Of a stretch of 64,000 bases of DNA, positions 1-8,742 are shown one piece after another. How positions within the stretch are numbered: position 1 is the stretch's first letter; the number at the start of each line of letters is the position of its first letter. The notes under the pieces are model-generated. The model had not been told where the DNA came from, searched no databases, and worked only from the letters and a program-made list of their open reading frames with translations. Source of the DNA: DAIRDK01 sp035403225 (GTDB taxonomy: Bacteria; Bacteroidota; Bacteroidia; Bacteroidales; FEN-979); contig DAONET010000012.1 in NCBI GenBank assembly GCA_035403225.1, forward strand, positions 1 to 64,000, read 5' to 3'. The position numbers and the translations under genes were made by a program.

Positions 1-44
1 GGGAAATAGAAAATCGAAGTAAATCCAACTAAAAATGAGCAAAA

Positions 45-73
45 GACCTGTATTAGGTCCTTTCGATTTTTTT
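45..73 (+). terminator. Possible terminator of a gene left of the window
   Basis: A 5-bp stem (GACCT at 45-49, AGGTC at 55-59, loop GTATT) is followed by a T-rich run ending in seven T at 67-73. It sits just before the promoter of the accessory operon. The stem is short and the T-run starts 7 nt after it, so this is only suggestive. Confidence 0.3.
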
Positions 74-74
74 G

Positions 75-105
75 TTTGTTCGATTAAATATTTTCACTAT
101 ATTTG
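75..105 (+). promoter_or_regulatory. Consensus Bacteroidota promoter of the accessory operon
   Basis: TTTG at 75-78, a spacer of exactly 19 nt, then TATATTTG at 98-105, which fits TAnnTTTG. Transcription would start near 112. The promoter lies over the upstream in-frame ATG at 72, so translation must begin downstream, at ATG 150. Confidence 0.75.
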
Positions 106-149
106 CATCGTTTTCACATTATAAGAAAACAGTGCAAAAATTAGAAATT

Positions 150-1097
150 ATGATTAATGGGATAATTGTCGAGGGTAAGAAGTTGGAGCTTCAACCTGTT
201 CCGATCTCCAGGCTGAAAGGATTATATGCAGATGCTTTACTAAATTTTAACTTTTACGAAACGAAGTTCGCCGGCTATTCTTTTCTCCTTCTTAAAGCGA
301 AGAAAGAGAATAAGCTCAGACCTCTCCAGTATGTATATACAGCCAAGCGCGTATCAGCAATATCCGGATTGCCGACAGTATTTTTGTTTAACGATCTTAA
401 AACCTACGAGCGCAACCGAATGATTGAACGAGGGGTCCTGTATATTGTCAGCGGGAAATACGTACATCTACCGTTCCTGCTGGTAAATGCCAAAGACAGT
501 ACACCGGTAAAAACAGATCATCTGACCCCTGCGTCTCAATATCTGTTGCTTTATCATTTGCAGAAACAGTCATTGGAAGGTCTCTCTCTCAAAGAGCTGG
601 AGCAACTGGTGCCATATCAATATGTCACCATCAGCCGTGCCGTTCGTCAGTTAGAAGCTTTGAAAATTTGCAAGATATCCCTTGATGAAAGCAGATTCAA
701 ACACCTTCATTTTAACTATGAAGGCAAGGAATTATGGGATAGAATATCATCTATTGCCATTTCACCGCTTAAAACAAAGTTTTTCTCTGACAATATAATG
801 AATGAAGGTGTAACAACCAGTTACAATGCATTGGCAGCTTATTCTCATTTGAACCCGGACAGTGAAGAGTATCGTGCGTTTACTGAAGAGGAATTCAAAA
901 TTCTTAAATCAGGAAACAAGTTTAAAAACATCAATCAGATTGAGGGTGACATGACTATTGAAATATGGAAATACCCCCCTATCATTCTCAAATCAGAGAA
1001 AATAGCAGATCCTTTATCTGTTTACCTTCTGTTAAAGAACGATACAGACGAGAGGGTCATGGATGAACTTAATTATATGCTGGAGAAACTATGGTAA
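150..1097 (+). CDS. Winged-helix protein, putative antitoxin/regulator of the module
   Basis: A 315-residue protein, not assigned to a named family. The middle part (about residues 145-210) reads as a winged helix-turn-helix: a helical stretch, a 'SLKELEQL' segment, a recognition-like helix 'VTISRAVRQLEAL' and a basic wing. The N-terminal ~120 residues may form a separate alpha/beta domain. The start is set at ATG 150 because the promoter at 75-105 covers the ATG at 72. It overlaps the nucleotidyltransferase gene by 7 nt, so the two are translationally coupled. A winged-helix protein encoded before an AbiEii-like nucleotidyltransferase is the layout of AbiE-type toxin-antitoxin pairs, so an antitoxin or autorepressor role is inferred. 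Similarity to AbiEi itself is not evident by eye. Confidence 0.7.
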   Translation: MINGIIVEGKKLELQPVPISRLKGLYADALLNFNFYETKFAGYSFLLLKAKKENKLRPLQYVYTAKRVSAISGLPTVFLFNDLKTYERNRMIERGVLYIVSGKYVHLPFLLVNAKDSTPVKTDHLTPASQYLLLYHLQKQSLEGLSLKELEQLVPYQYVTISRAVRQLEALKICKISLDESRFKHLHFNYEGKELWDRISSIAISPLKTKFFSDNIMNEGVTTSYNALAAYSHLNPDSEEYRAFTEEEFKILKSGNKFKNINQIEGDMTIEIWKYPPIILKSEKIADPLSVYLLLKNDTDERVMDELNYMLEKLW

Positions 1098-1870
1098 TCG
1101 GACTCGATAAATTCAGGGAGGCAATGAGTCCTTACGCTGATTGCTTTGTTATTATTGGAGGGACTGCATGTGACAATATTCTAAGCGGCTCTCCTATGCG
1201 GCCACGCGCAACTGACGACATTGATGTGATTTTGATTGTTGAAAAACTCACTCATGAATTTATTGAAGCTTTTTGGGATTTCATAAAAGCCGGAGGTTAT
1301 AAAAATGGAAAGCGCAAACGCAGTGAGGATAAATCACCAGCATATGAACTGTACCGCTTTAAAGAACCGGACGAAGGATACCCTGTCCAGATTGAATTGT
1401 TGTCAAGGCACTCTGACATCCTTGGTGAACCGTCCGGTTTTCATATTGAACCTATTCCTGTCGACGAAGATCAATATAGTCTTTCAGCGATAATGATGGA
1501 TGAAGACTACTATGTTTTTACAGTTAGCCACAGCTTTGTGGATGGCGGTCTTCGTTTTGCATCAGCAGAAGCATTGATTTGTCTTAAAGCAAAAGCATAT
1601 CTGAATCTTCTGAAAGAGAAAAATGAAGGGCGTCAAGTAAATACAAAGGGGATTAAAAAGCACCGCAGTGATGTTTTGAAACTGGCAGCTATTGGGAGTT
1701 TCCCGGAAAAAGTGACAGTCCCGGCCTCCATATTCGAAGCTGTTCAAGAATTTATTCGCACCATTAATGACCAGTTGCCGGACGTTGGTTTGGAAGCCTC
1801 ATTAAAACGAGATAAAAAAGACATTCTCTCATTTCTTGATAATTTGAATAATCTGTTTGAGATAAAGTAA
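1091..1870 (+). CDS. Nucleotidyltransferase, AbiEii/MenT-like, putative toxin
   Basis: A 259-residue protein with the hallmark of the DNA-polymerase-beta nucleotidyltransferase fold: GGT at residues 23-25, then after a short helix the metal-binding pair D43 and D45 in 'TDDIDVIL'. The C-terminal half is helical and lysine-rich. The fold covers AbiEii/MenT toxins, which nucleotidylate targets such as tRNA, as well as antibiotic-modifying enzymes. The gene overlaps the winged-helix gene by 7 nt and is followed after 3 nt by the phosphoesterase gene, so all three form one transcription unit. A toxin or defence role is inferred from context; substrate and target are unknown. Confidence 0.72.
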   Translation: MVIGLDKFREAMSPYADCFVIIGGTACDNILSGSPMRPRATDDIDVILIVEKLTHEFIEAFWDFIKAGGYKNGKRKRSEDKSPAYELYRFKEPDEGYPVQIELLSRHSDILGEPSGFHIEPIPVDEDQYSLSAIMMDEDYYVFTVSHSFVDGGLRFASAEALICLKAKAYLNLLKEKNEGRQVNTKGIKKHRSDVLKLAAIGSFPEKVTVPASIFEAVQEFIRTINDQLPDVGLEASLKRDKKDILSFLDNLNNLFEIK

Positions 1871-1873
1871 CCA

Positions 1874-2638
1874 ATGAAACTACAATACGCATCCGATTTG
1901 CACCTTGAATTTGAACAGAATGGGAGTTATCTCAAGCATCACCCGTTACCTGTTACTGGCGATATTCTTGTTCTTGCCGGTGATATTGGCTACCTCGGTG
2001 ATGATAATTATTCGGTTCATCCTTTTTGGACATGGGCTTCCGACAATTATGAAAGAGTAATTGTGATTCCCGGGAATCATGAATTTTACAAGTACTACGA
2101 TATTGATACGCTATATGATGGTTGGTCCCTGAAAATCAGAGACAATGTAACCTGTTACTATAATTCTATTATTGGCCTGGGATACGGCATTGATTTGATT
2201 GTCTCAACATTATGGTCCAAAATCAAGCTACAGGATGCTTTTCAGACAGAATCAGGTGTGACCGATTTTCATAGGATTATGTCTGGATGTGAGTTGCTAA
2301 ATTTCGAACGGTTCAACAAGGAGCACGAACACTGTTTTAACTACATCAAAAAGAGCGTAAATGAAAGCAATGCAACTCATCTTATAGTTGCGACTCATCA
2401 TGTGCCATCATTTGAGCTAATGTCTCCTCAATTCAAAGGCAGTGCATTGAATGGTGCATTTACAGTCGAATTGGGCGAATATATTGCCACAAGCCCAATT
2501 GAGTATTGGATATATGGCCATTCTCATAGAAACATTGATAAGACTATTGGCCGCACGAAATGCATCAGCAATCAATTAGGTTATGTCTTCAACAATGAGC
2601 ATCTGACGTTTGACGGTTCAAAGTACTTAGAAATATAG
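1874..2638 (+). CDS. Calcineurin-like metallophosphoesterase
   Basis: A 254-residue protein without a signal peptide, so probably cytoplasmic. All metal-binding motifs of the family are present: D8-x-H10, GD at 36-37, GNHE at 67-70, HH at 175-176 and GHSH at 215-218. The family comprises dinuclear-metal phosphomono- and phosphodiesterases of varied substrate. It is the third gene of the accessory operon, 3 nt after the nucleotidyltransferase stop. One attractive but unproven idea is that it removes the modification, or degrades the nucleotide product, made by the neighbouring nucleotidyltransferase. Confidence 0.8.
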   Translation: MKLQYASDLHLEFEQNGSYLKHHPLPVTGDILVLAGDIGYLGDDNYSVHPFWTWASDNYERVIVIPGNHEFYKYYDIDTLYDGWSLKIRDNVTCYYNSIIGLGYGIDLIVSTLWSKIKLQDAFQTESGVTDFHRIMSGCELLNFERFNKEHEHCFNYIKKSVNESNATHLIVATHHVPSFELMSPQFKGSALNGAFTVELGEYIATSPIEYWIYGHSHRNIDKTIGRTKCISNQLGYVFNNEHLTFDGSKYLEI

Positions 2639-2815
2639 CCTTCCTGCGTGTACATGAAGATTTCTTATCCTCCCGAAGAATCCCGGAAAACACTTAAACC
2701 CTATATTACGTTTTTCCAAGATTTGTTTCTCTTTCCTTGTACCACATTGGTGCAACGAAAGTGTAACTCATTGGTAACAAATTCCTCAAGAATTCCATGT
2801 TGGAAAACGACCTTA
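2639..2815. other. Intergenic stretch with no gene seen
   Basis: This is the left part of the 420-base gap between the accessory operon and the efflux operon. A 61-codon open frame at 2648-2833 on the plus strand has no recognisable composition and overlaps the gene remnant in antisense, so it is not called. No RNA, repeat or attachment site is evident. Confidence 0.5.
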
Positions 2816-2989
2816 TCAGATGATTTTATCTGATATCAGCTTTTTCACCAAAGCCTTGGCCGTCACTTTTGCTGTTGAGGCGATACCGCCAAATTGATTA
2901 GCGTTGGATTGTGATTGAACAACCGCCCTCCAAACCGGATTTTCCTGATCCGTTTTAAATATTTTTACATCAAATTTGCCTGCATAAAA
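2816..2989 (-). pseudogene. 3' remnant of a lost gene
   Basis: The minus strand reads without interruption for about 57 codons, from roughly 2989 down to a TGA at 2816-2818, and ends in a helical 'KALVKKLISDK' tail after a 'VWRAVV' strand. Composition and pattern look like the C-terminus of a real, probably exported, protein. There is no ATG start and no room for the N-terminal part, because the frame runs straight into the terminator of the efflux operon. I infer that a deletion joined the 3' end of an old gene to that terminator. The family is not recognised. Confidence 0.5.
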
Positions 2990-3027
2990 AAAATTCCGGG
3001 CGCCGGAAAACGACCGGGCCCGGAATT
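2984..3027 (-). terminator. Terminator of the RND efflux operon
   Basis: A perfect 10-bp inverted repeat (AATTCCGGGC at 2992-3001, GCCCGGAATT at 3018-3027), read on the minus strand, is followed by a T-run. It lies about 30 nt after the stop codon of the RND permease gene. Confidence 0.85.
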
Positions 3028-3058
3028 CAGAATAAAGAAAAAAAACAAACCTGAGTTT

Positions 3059-6000
3059 TTAATTAACCGTTGATTCGACTGCTTCTTTCGATACAAGCTC
3101 TTCGCTCAAGCTGACCGGTTTACGTTTTTTGACGATCTTATCAAGAAGGACATACAATACCGGGACGATGATGAGGGAGAGGAACATGGAACTGATCAAC
3201 CCTCCGATCAGCACCCAGCCGAGACCGTTCTTCCATTCAGCGCCCGGGCCGGAGCCCAATGCGATCGGGAGCAATCCGACCACCAGGGCAAGGTTGGTCA
3301 TCAGAATAGGCCGGAACCTCACGGAGGTAGCTTCAATAATGGCGTCAAACGGCTTCATCCCTTCTCTTTGCCGGCTGTTGGCGAAGTCTACTACCAGGAT
3401 GGCATTCTTGGCTACCAACCCCATCAACATCACGATACCCATGATTGCAAACAAGCTCAGGCTTTTCCCTGACAAGGCCAGGGCAAACAGCGCCCCGATC
3501 ACGGCCAGTGGCAACGAAAGCATCACTACCAACGGATAGACGTAGCTGTTGTATAGGGCTACCATGATCAGGTACATCAGGATAATGGAGGCAAGGAGGG
3601 CGATAGCCATACTACTGAACGATTCACTCTGTTGTTCCATACTCCCCGAATAGATCACATCGACACCGGCAGGCATCTCGGTTTTCGCTACCCGTTCCTG
3701 AATTTCCGTACTCACCGTTCCGATAGTCTTTCCGATCATGTTACCGGTTATCCTGACAGACGGCATTTTATTATATCGTGAAAGCGTTGCCGGGCTTTCA
3801 CCTTCTGTGATTTCGGCCACCTGAGAAAGTTTAATAACCTGTCCGGCCCGGTTCACAAAAGAGATATTCTCCAGATCAGCTTTATCCTTCCGGTTAAACT
3901 CATCGAAAGAGATAAAGATATCGTACTCGTTACTGCCATCACGGTATTTCAAATCGCGATTCCCTTCAAAAGAAATATACATCTGTGCGCCGATTTCACC
4001 AATAGTCAATCCAAGCTTGGCCAGTTTCTCCCGGTCAAACTTCACCACCATTTCTTTATCGCCGTCTTCTACGGATGATTGGATTTCGGTTGTACCATCA
4101 ATACTTCTTAATTCAGCGACTACAATCCTGCTGTATTGTTTCGCTTTTTCGAAGTCGTTGCACCGTACGTAAATTTCTATCGGGTCGGTCGTACTCCCGA
4201 TCATGCTCACTTCACGGGCGATGAACTTTGGCCCGACGAATTTGGCGCTTAATTCATTCTTAATTTTCTTACTGTATAGTTTAGCGCTCAACTCTCGCTG
4301 TTTCTTCGGTACCAGTTTTACACTGAATTCCGCGCAATACGGAGTTTCCAGAAATGACATGGATCCTCCCTTGCTACCGACTTTGGTATAAACGGTAACG
4401 ATGTCTGGATTCTGAAGCAGGAATTTTTCCACCTCAAGGCACATGCTGTTGGTTTTTTCCACGGTCGCGGTTCTGTCAAGTTCCATGGAGATAATAAATT
4501 CCCCGCGGTCGCCCGAGTCCATCATTTCCGTTTGAATGTATCCTCCGCTTAACAGAAATACCGAAGAGAACAATAGTACAGTAGCTCCGGCGAGTGTGGC
4601 TACTTTGTGACCCAATGCCCAACGCAACCCATTAAGGATCCCGGTTTTCACCCAGTTGATCAACCTTTCAAAATACAGCAGGAATTGGTCAAAGAAACGA
4701 TGTTTATTAAACACTTTCAGTTTCCCGAAACGCGAAGTAAGCGATGGAACCAGTGTAAAAGCCACCAACAAACTGATCAGGATGGAAATCACCACTACCA
4801 GCGAGAATGAACGCAGGACCTGACCGGTCATCCCGGGAGTAAGCCCGATCGGAAGGAAAACAGCAATAAGGACGATGGTAATGGATGAAACGGTAATCCC
4901 GATCTCCTTGGTGGCATCGAGTGATGCCTTCCATCGGGATTTCCCCATCTCCATGTGCCGGTAAATATTCTCCAACACCACGATGGCGTCGTCGACGATC
5001 ACCCCAACGACAATGGACATAGCAAGTAATGTCAGTAGGTTTAGAGAGAAACCGAACAACCAGAAAAAGGTAAAAGTCGAGATGATGGAGGTTGGTATGG
5101 AAACAAAGATAAAGACCAGGTTCCTGAACGTATGGAGGAATAGTAACATCGTTATCGATACGAGTATGATAGCAAAGAGCAGATCGAGCATAACCCCGTC
5201 GACAGCTTGTTGTGTAAATTCAGACAAATCGTTCGCGATGGTAAATTTGACATTCTGCCGTGCATAATCTTTCTCAAAATCCTTGAGCAGTTTCTTGACA
5301 TCTTTACTAATATCAACCGCGTTGCCGTCAGTCTGTTTCTGGATACTGAGTCCGATAGCAGGCTGCCCGTTGATACGTGCCATCTTGGTAGCTTTTCTGG
5401 TACCGTCGGTGACATTTGCCACATCACCGACTTTTATTACCGATCCATCGCGCGATGCTCCCACGATCAATTCCCTGATCTGATCCAGGTTATCGAACTT
5501 ACCTGCCAGACGCACGATAAACTTGCTATTATCATCCTTGATCTTTCCAGTTGGGAAATCGACATTGGATGCTTCAATAACTTGTTTGACTTGCATCAGA
5601 GAGAGGCCGTACTGTTCCAGTTTTTGCGAATTGACCTTTACTTCGATCTCGCGTTCGTTGCCACCGAGCAAAGAAACCTGGGCGACACCCTTGACCTGCG
5701 ATACCCGTGTTTTGATCTCTTTATCCACCAGATCATAAAACTCCTTTTCCGGCATGTTGGAACTGACGGCAATATCCATTACCGGAAGCATGGTCATATC
5801 GAATTTTACAAACTGCGGATCTTTACAATTCTCCGGGAGATCGTTCTTGATCATGTTGACCTTCCGCTCGCATTCCTGCAACGAGATATCGGCATCAATC
5901 CCATCTTTATAAGTGATCATCACCGCCGAAATGCCTTCGGAAGAATAGGAATTGATTTTATCGATCCCTTCAAGGGCTGATACCGCTTCTTCAATCTTTT

Positions 6001-6193
6001 TCGTTACCGAACTTTCCACTTCCGAAGGAGCAGCACCCGGATAAATCGTCATTACCTCGTTGATGGGCAAATCAATGTTTGGGGAGAGTTCCTTGTTCAA
6101 CAAGGTGTAGCTGAAAATGCCACCCAAGGCGAGCAAGGTGAAGATCACAACCGGTATGGTTGAGCGTTTTATCGAAATTTCAGTTATTTTCAT
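3059..6193 (-). CDS. RND efflux permease, AcrB/HAE1 type
   Basis: A 1044-residue inner-membrane proton antiporter, full length for the family. It has an N-terminal membrane segment, a periplasmic porter loop, a block of membrane segments around residues 335-475, a second periplasmic loop and a final membrane block. The proton-relay pair is seen in 'VIVDDAIVVLENI', and the partner Lys in 'AKNAILVVDFA'. The double Asp favours the multidrug HAE1 branch over the metal CzcA branch, but the substrate cannot be read from the sequence. It is the last gene of a tetR-tolC-adaptor-permease array on the minus strand, 19 nt after the adaptor, and ends at a strong terminator. Confidence 0.95.
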   Translation of the reverse strand: MKITEISIKRSTIPVVIFTLLALGGIFSYTLLNKELSPNIDLPINEVMTIYPGAAPSEVESSVTKKIEEAVSALEGIDKINSYSSEGISAVMITYKDGIDADISLQECERKVNMIKNDLPENCKDPQFVKFDMTMLPVMDIAVSSNMPEKEFYDLVDKEIKTRVSQVKGVAQVSLLGGNEREIEVKVNSQKLEQYGLSLMQVKQVIEASNVDFPTGKIKDDNSKFIVRLAGKFDNLDQIRELIVGASRDGSVIKVGDVANVTDGTRKATKMARINGQPAIGLSIQKQTDGNAVDISKDVKKLLKDFEKDYARQNVKFTIANDLSEFTQQAVDGVMLDLLFAIILVSITMLLFLHTFRNLVFIFVSIPTSIISTFTFFWLFGFSLNLLTLLAMSIVVGVIVDDAIVVLENIYRHMEMGKSRWKASLDATKEIGITVSSITIVLIAVFLPIGLTPGMTGQVLRSFSLVVVISILISLLVAFTLVPSLTSRFGKLKVFNKHRFFDQFLLYFERLINWVKTGILNGLRWALGHKVATLAGATVLLFSSVFLLSGGYIQTEMMDSGDRGEFIISMELDRTATVEKTNSMCLEVEKFLLQNPDIVTVYTKVGSKGGSMSFLETPYCAEFSVKLVPKKQRELSAKLYSKKIKNELSAKFVGPKFIAREVSMIGSTTDPIEIYVRCNDFEKAKQYSRIVVAELRSIDGTTEIQSSVEDGDKEMVVKFDREKLAKLGLTIGEIGAQMYISFEGNRDLKYRDGSNEYDIFISFDEFNRKDKADLENISFVNRAGQVIKLSQVAEITEGESPATLSRYNKMPSVRITGNMIGKTIGTVSTEIQERVAKTEMPAGVDVIYSGSMEQQSESFSSMAIALLASIILMYLIMVALYNSYVYPLVVMLSLPLAVIGALFALALSGKSLSLFAIMGIVMLMGLVAKNAILVVDFANSRQREGMKPFDAIIEATSVRFRPILMTNLALVVGLLPIALGSGPGAEWKNGLGWVLIGGLISSMFLSLIIVPVLYVLLDKIVKKRKPVSLSEELVSKEAVESTVN

Positions 6194-6212
6194 TTTTCCC
6201 GTTTATATAATT

Positions 6213-7277
6213 CTACCGCACAATATTGATTTCATCACCATTTTTCAGGTTCATTTGTCCGCTCACGATCAATTGATCCCCTTCCGACAACCCTTTCAGC
6301 ACTTCCACCTGTTTGTCATTTCCATGACCGGTAATAATTTCCCGCTTTTCAGCCTTTCCGTTTACAGCCACATATACAACAGGGCTTTCCATACTCCCGA
6401 CGATACTGACTTTGGGAATGATCAGCTGTTCAACATTTTTCACAGGCAATTCCGCTTCAGCGTATAAACCGCTTCTCAGGTGAGCTGTCTTGTCATTATT
6501 CAGGGTGATCTCGACATTGAACTTCATCGCTGCATCAGCTTTTTCAGCGATGGAGGTGATACGACCGGTAAAGTTTTTATCGGGGAAGACCGTCAGGTGG
6601 ACGGTAACTGTCTGCCCTACCTGAATTTTATACACTTCCCGTTCCGAGACTTTAATATTCAATTTCAATTGGTTGTTGTTGACGATCTCACATACCGGTG
6701 ATCCGCCGCCCAACAATTGGCCTACGGTGATGAAATCGTTGTTGATGTAGCCCGAAATGGGTGATTTGATGCTGGTGTTTCCCAATGCCTTCCGTGCTGT
6801 GATCAAATCTGCTTTTGCCTTTTTCAACCCGATCCTTGCCTGTTCAAGGTCGCGTTTGGTCACCGCGTTTTCTTCGGAAAGGCGCGAAAGCCGGTCAACA
6901 TCCTTTTCAAACTGAGCATAATTCGCTTCGGCTGTCAGTACATTGGCCGAGATTACCTCATCATCAACTTTAGCGATCACCTCACCGGCCGTTACACGGT
7001 CGCCTTTTTCTTTGTATATAGTCACGATCCGCCCTTGCGTTTCCGAAACCAGGTTCAACACGTCAGATGCTTCCAAAGTCCCTGTTGCTACCACGTTTTC
7101 AGATAACATTCCTGTCCTTACCGTGTCAATGGCCACCGGTATCTTTTCTATCGTCCGTTTGGCAAATGCCACATCATCCTGAAATTGTTTTTTGTTGCTT
7201 GCCAGTTTGAAAACGGCCAATACGATGGCTGCAAGGACGATTACCAGAACGATTATGTGCGATTTCTTGATTTTCAT
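6213..7277 (-). CDS. RND periplasmic adaptor (membrane fusion protein)
   Basis: A 354-residue HlyD/AcrA-type adaptor that links the permease to the TolC channel. It has an N-terminal membrane anchor (about residues 8-25), a split lipoyl-type beta domain ('GRIVTIYKEKGDRVTAGEVIAKVDD'-like region near residues 88-110 and 'IKSPISGYI' near 170), an alpha-helical hairpin between them, and C-terminal barrel and membrane-proximal domains. There is no lipobox Cys, so it is anchored by the helix. It lies 19 nt after the TolC gene and 19 nt before the permease gene. Confidence 0.95.
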   Translation of the reverse strand: MKIKKSHIIVLVIVLAAIVLAVFKLASNKKQFQDDVAFAKRTIEKIPVAIDTVRTGMLSENVVATGTLEASDVLNLVSETQGRIVTIYKEKGDRVTAGEVIAKVDDEVISANVLTAEANYAQFEKDVDRLSRLSEENAVTKRDLEQARIGLKKAKADLITARKALGNTSIKSPISGYINNDFITVGQLLGGGSPVCEIVNNNQLKLNIKVSEREVYKIQVGQTVTVHLTVFPDKNFTGRITSIAEKADAAMKFNVEITLNNDKTAHLRSGLYAEAELPVKNVEQLIIPKVSIVGSMESPVVYVAVNGKAEKREIITGHGNDKQVEVLKGLSEGDQLIVSGQMNLKNGDEINIVR

Positions 7278-7296
7278 TTCTTTATCTTTTTTGATA

Positions 7297-8664
7297 TTAC
7301 TTCCTGTTAGCGATTTGTTTAAGATTCCCGGTTGCTTTGAGCATTTTTATTTCCGAGGTTTTATATTTAAGAATTTGCAGGTTCAATGAATTATCTGCTT
7401 GTAAAAAATCGGAATTGACATTCAGCAAATCAGCCATGGATGCCATTCCCTCCTGATAACGAAGTGAAGTCTGATGATAGACTTTGGCAGCAAGGTCCCT
7501 GTTTTCCTGTTGTGCTTTCACCATGCTCCCGGCTGTTTGGAATTCTGTCACCGCGCTGTTATAACTCACCGTAAGCAAATCCTTTGTCTTCTGTATGTCT
7601 TCTCTCAACTGCGATTGTTTTAATTGTGCCTGTTTCACCTTCGAGTAATTGGCTCCGGATGAAAAAATCGGCATCGATAAACTTACTCCCAGCGTATTCA
7701 TGTTCGTCAGCTTTTCGATTTCCGAAGTGGTGTTATAAGAAGAAAAATCAAATTTTCCATAAGCTGCCAGAGTGGGAAGAAACTTTGCCTGTGCCAGTTT
7801 GATCTGCTGAGCATAGATCTCATCCTGTTTGATCAATGCCTGGAAAGAAGGAACATTGCCGATATTAAACGCAGGGATTTTCAGTTCCCCGGTAAAATCT
7901 TTCACCATGGCAGCCGTATCAATGGCCAGGACAGAATCGGCAGGCATTCCCGCCAAAGCTTTCAAGTAGTTTAACTGAATATTCACTCCGTTTTGCAAAG
8001 TCTGGCGAGTCACGTCCAGGTTTGTAATGGTGACTTGCAGACGGTTCACATCACTTTCTTTGATAAAATCGTTCTGATAACTAAGGTCAGCGATCCGGTG
8101 CATCTCTTTCAAATTATCAATCGACTTCCTGATTGTTTGTAATTGCAACATCATGGAACCCGCCTGATAGTATGCCGTAGCCACCTCATCGATAACATCT
8201 TCATCCGTCTTATCCTGAAGAACCGAATACAATTCCTGCGTTTTCTGCGTGGTCTTTAATCCCACCCAATATGACCGGCTATAAATCAGTTGGGTCACTT
8301 GGAAACCGGTACTAACCATATATAATGCGTCAATATTGTCAATCTGGGAAAGAATACCCAATACCATCTGCTGATTCTCCGGCGATACATTGGCAATAAC
8401 CATGTCATAGGCCGATTGCGGAATATCAACATCAAAAAACATCTTACTATAACTTGCCGAAGCGTCGATCTGGGGCAAGCCTTTGGCCAGGGTTTCTTTA
8501 CGCAGATAGTCAGCTTCTTTCCGCTGATAGCCAGCCTTTTTAACCGAATGACTGTGTTCGAGCGAGTAATTCACCAGATCGGACAAGGAAGTTTGTCCGT
8601 TCACGCCACATACCAGCATACTGAGGTTAACGGCCAAAAACAGTTTTAATATTCTCAATTTCAT
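7297..8664 (-). CDS. TolC-family outer-membrane efflux channel
   Basis: A 455-residue protein with a signal peptide ending near 'CGVNGQ' and two repeats of the outer-membrane efflux fold: long amphipathic helices broken by short beta stretches. It forms the outer-membrane exit of the tripartite pump whose other parts follow downstream. The 78-nt gap to the TetR gene carries a 16-bp palindrome-like site at 8700-8715 that matches one upstream of tetR, so the regulator probably acts on both. Confidence 0.95.
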   Translation of the reverse strand: MKLRILKLFLAVNLSMLVCGVNGQTSLSDLVNYSLEHSHSVKKAGYQRKEADYLRKETLAKGLPQIDASASYSKMFFDVDIPQSAYDMVIANVSPENQQMVLGILSQIDNIDALYMVSTGFQVTQLIYSRSYWVGLKTTQKTQELYSVLQDKTDEDVIDEVATAYYQAGSMMLQLQTIRKSIDNLKEMHRIADLSYQNDFIKESDVNRLQVTITNLDVTRQTLQNGVNIQLNYLKALAGMPADSVLAIDTAAMVKDFTGELKIPAFNIGNVPSFQALIKQDEIYAQQIKLAQAKFLPTLAAYGKFDFSSYNTTSEIEKLTNMNTLGVSLSMPIFSSGANYSKVKQAQLKQSQLREDIQKTKDLLTVSYNSAVTEFQTAGSMVKAQQENRDLAAKVYHQTSLRYQEGMASMADLLNVNSDFLQADNSLNLQILKYKTSEIKMLKATGNLKQIANRK

Positions 8665-8699
8665 ATAGTTATCTTAATTATAATACAATATAAACGCTG

Positions 8700-8715
8700 T
8701 ACCGGTCATGCGGTA
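8700..8715. promoter_or_regulatory. Operator-like site A for the TetR regulator
   Basis: TACCGGTCATGCGGTA, an inverted repeat of TACCG and CGGTA with 6 nt between (GTACCG/CGGTAC if extended by one base). It lies between tetR and tolC. It shares TACC at the left end and TGCGGTA at the right end with the site at 9347-9362. No other copy was noticed. Confidence 0.6.
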
Positions 8716-8742
8716 CTCCCTCATCTTGCTATTTTTTCCGGG

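Noticed and set aside
2648..2833. Open frame of 61 codons after the phosphoesterase gene
   Set aside because: No recognisable protein pattern, and it overlaps a more protein-like reading on the opposite strand.
2639..3058. Attachment site of an integrated element next to the accessory operon
   Set aside because: No tRNA gene, direct repeat pair or integrase nearby; only a gene remnant supports rearrangement.
5207..5980. Long plus-strand open frame (257 codons) inside the RND permease gene
   Set aside because: It lies wholly opposite a well-conserved gene and its translation shows no family pattern; it is a shadow frame.
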